Source: Bacteroidota bacterium
GTDB lineage: Bacteria > Bacteroidota > Ignavibacteria > Ignavibacteriales > Ignavibacteriaceae
Direction: 5' to 3'
Length of the DNA: 5,537 bases
NCBI GenBank assembly: GCA_024278655.1
Contig: JAJRSV010000423.1
Span: 1 to 5,537, forward strand
Part shown: positions 5,482 through 5,537 of the stretch, one piece after another
Numbering within the stretch: the stretch's first letter is position 1
Layout of the letters: the number at the start of each line of letters is the position of its first letter
The notes under the pieces: model-generated
What the model was told of the DNA's origin: nothing
The model's input: only the letters and a program-made list of their open reading frames with translations
Databases searched by the model: none
Made by a program: the position numbers and the translations under genes

Positions 5482-5537
5482 ATGTTTAGATTACAAAGAA
5501 TCCCATTAAAGATAGAATCAATACTAGCAGATTTACA
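5482..5537 (+). CDS. 5' end of an unidentified gene, cut by the window edge
   Basis: An ATG at 5482 opens a frame of 18 complete codons, MFRLQRIPLKIESILADL, which stays open to the last base of the window. AAAGGGA lies just upstream (5471-5477), close to a Shine-Dalgarno sequence though with a short spacing. The start is basic and amphipathic and does not look like a signal peptide, so a cytoplasmic product is likely. Too little sequence is present to assign a family. It is divergent from the zinc-ribbon-like gene. Confidence 0.5.
   Translation, partial: MFRLQRIPLKIESILADL

Noticed and set aside
1..5537. CRISPR array, tRNA, rRNA, transposase
   Set aside because: No regularly spaced direct repeats, cloverleaf, conserved rRNA segment or transposase motif was seen on either strand.

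Overview
The window looks like a stretch of a chromosome from the Ignavibacteria or a closely related Bacteroidota/Chlorobiota lineage. The best evidence is the end of the 713-residue protein, a textbook type A C-terminal sorting domain of the type IX secretion system (T9SS): an NYPNPFNPSTTI motif, a GxxVxxxIYNxLGQEV strand, a LPSGVYFYR strand and a short basic/hydrophobic tail (KKMILLK). This version of the motif is especially common in Ignavibacteria. The species is inferred from style only; there is no marker gene here.

Layout. Positions 1-157 are AT-rich and hold nothing I can support. Positions 158-188 form a strong 13-bp hairpin that probably ends the main operon. Two large genes lie on the minus strand, the 706-residue gene (4488 to 2368) first and the 713-residue gene (2345 to 204) second, only 22 bp apart and very probably co-transcribed. 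Both encode secreted, beta-rich, multidomain proteins with N-terminal signal peptides and C-terminal T9SS sorting domains, so both are expected at the cell surface or in the medium. Neither has a recognisable catalytic motif.

Positions 4489-5159 look empty in a normal ORF search but are the most interesting part. On the minus strand there is a 32-residue single-span membrane peptide (4953 to 4855) with a perfect GGAGG ribosome binding site. It is followed by a 9-bp hairpin and then a 12-bp A/T-flanked intrinsic terminator. Just beyond that terminator is a good sigma70-like promoter (TTGAAA, 17 bp, TATTAT). Its predicted start falls on the first base of a small hairpin, and about 90 nt later there is a second strong terminator (4642-4673 with a U6 tract). 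Together these outline a candidate small RNA. Upstream of the small peptide are a 19-bp palindrome overlapping a TATAAT box and an 11-codon leader ORF.

On the right are a small CxxC protein of 76 residues on the minus strand (5390 to 5160), probably a zinc ribbon, and a divergent plus-strand gene that starts at 5482 and runs off the end of the window.

How the parts relate: the two large proteins are likely a co-expressed pair of T9SS cargo proteins. The terminator at 4642-4673 separates them from the material to the right, so their promoter should lie between 4489 and about 4637. The small peptide, the candidate RNA and the palindrome may form a compact regulated unit, but that link is inference.
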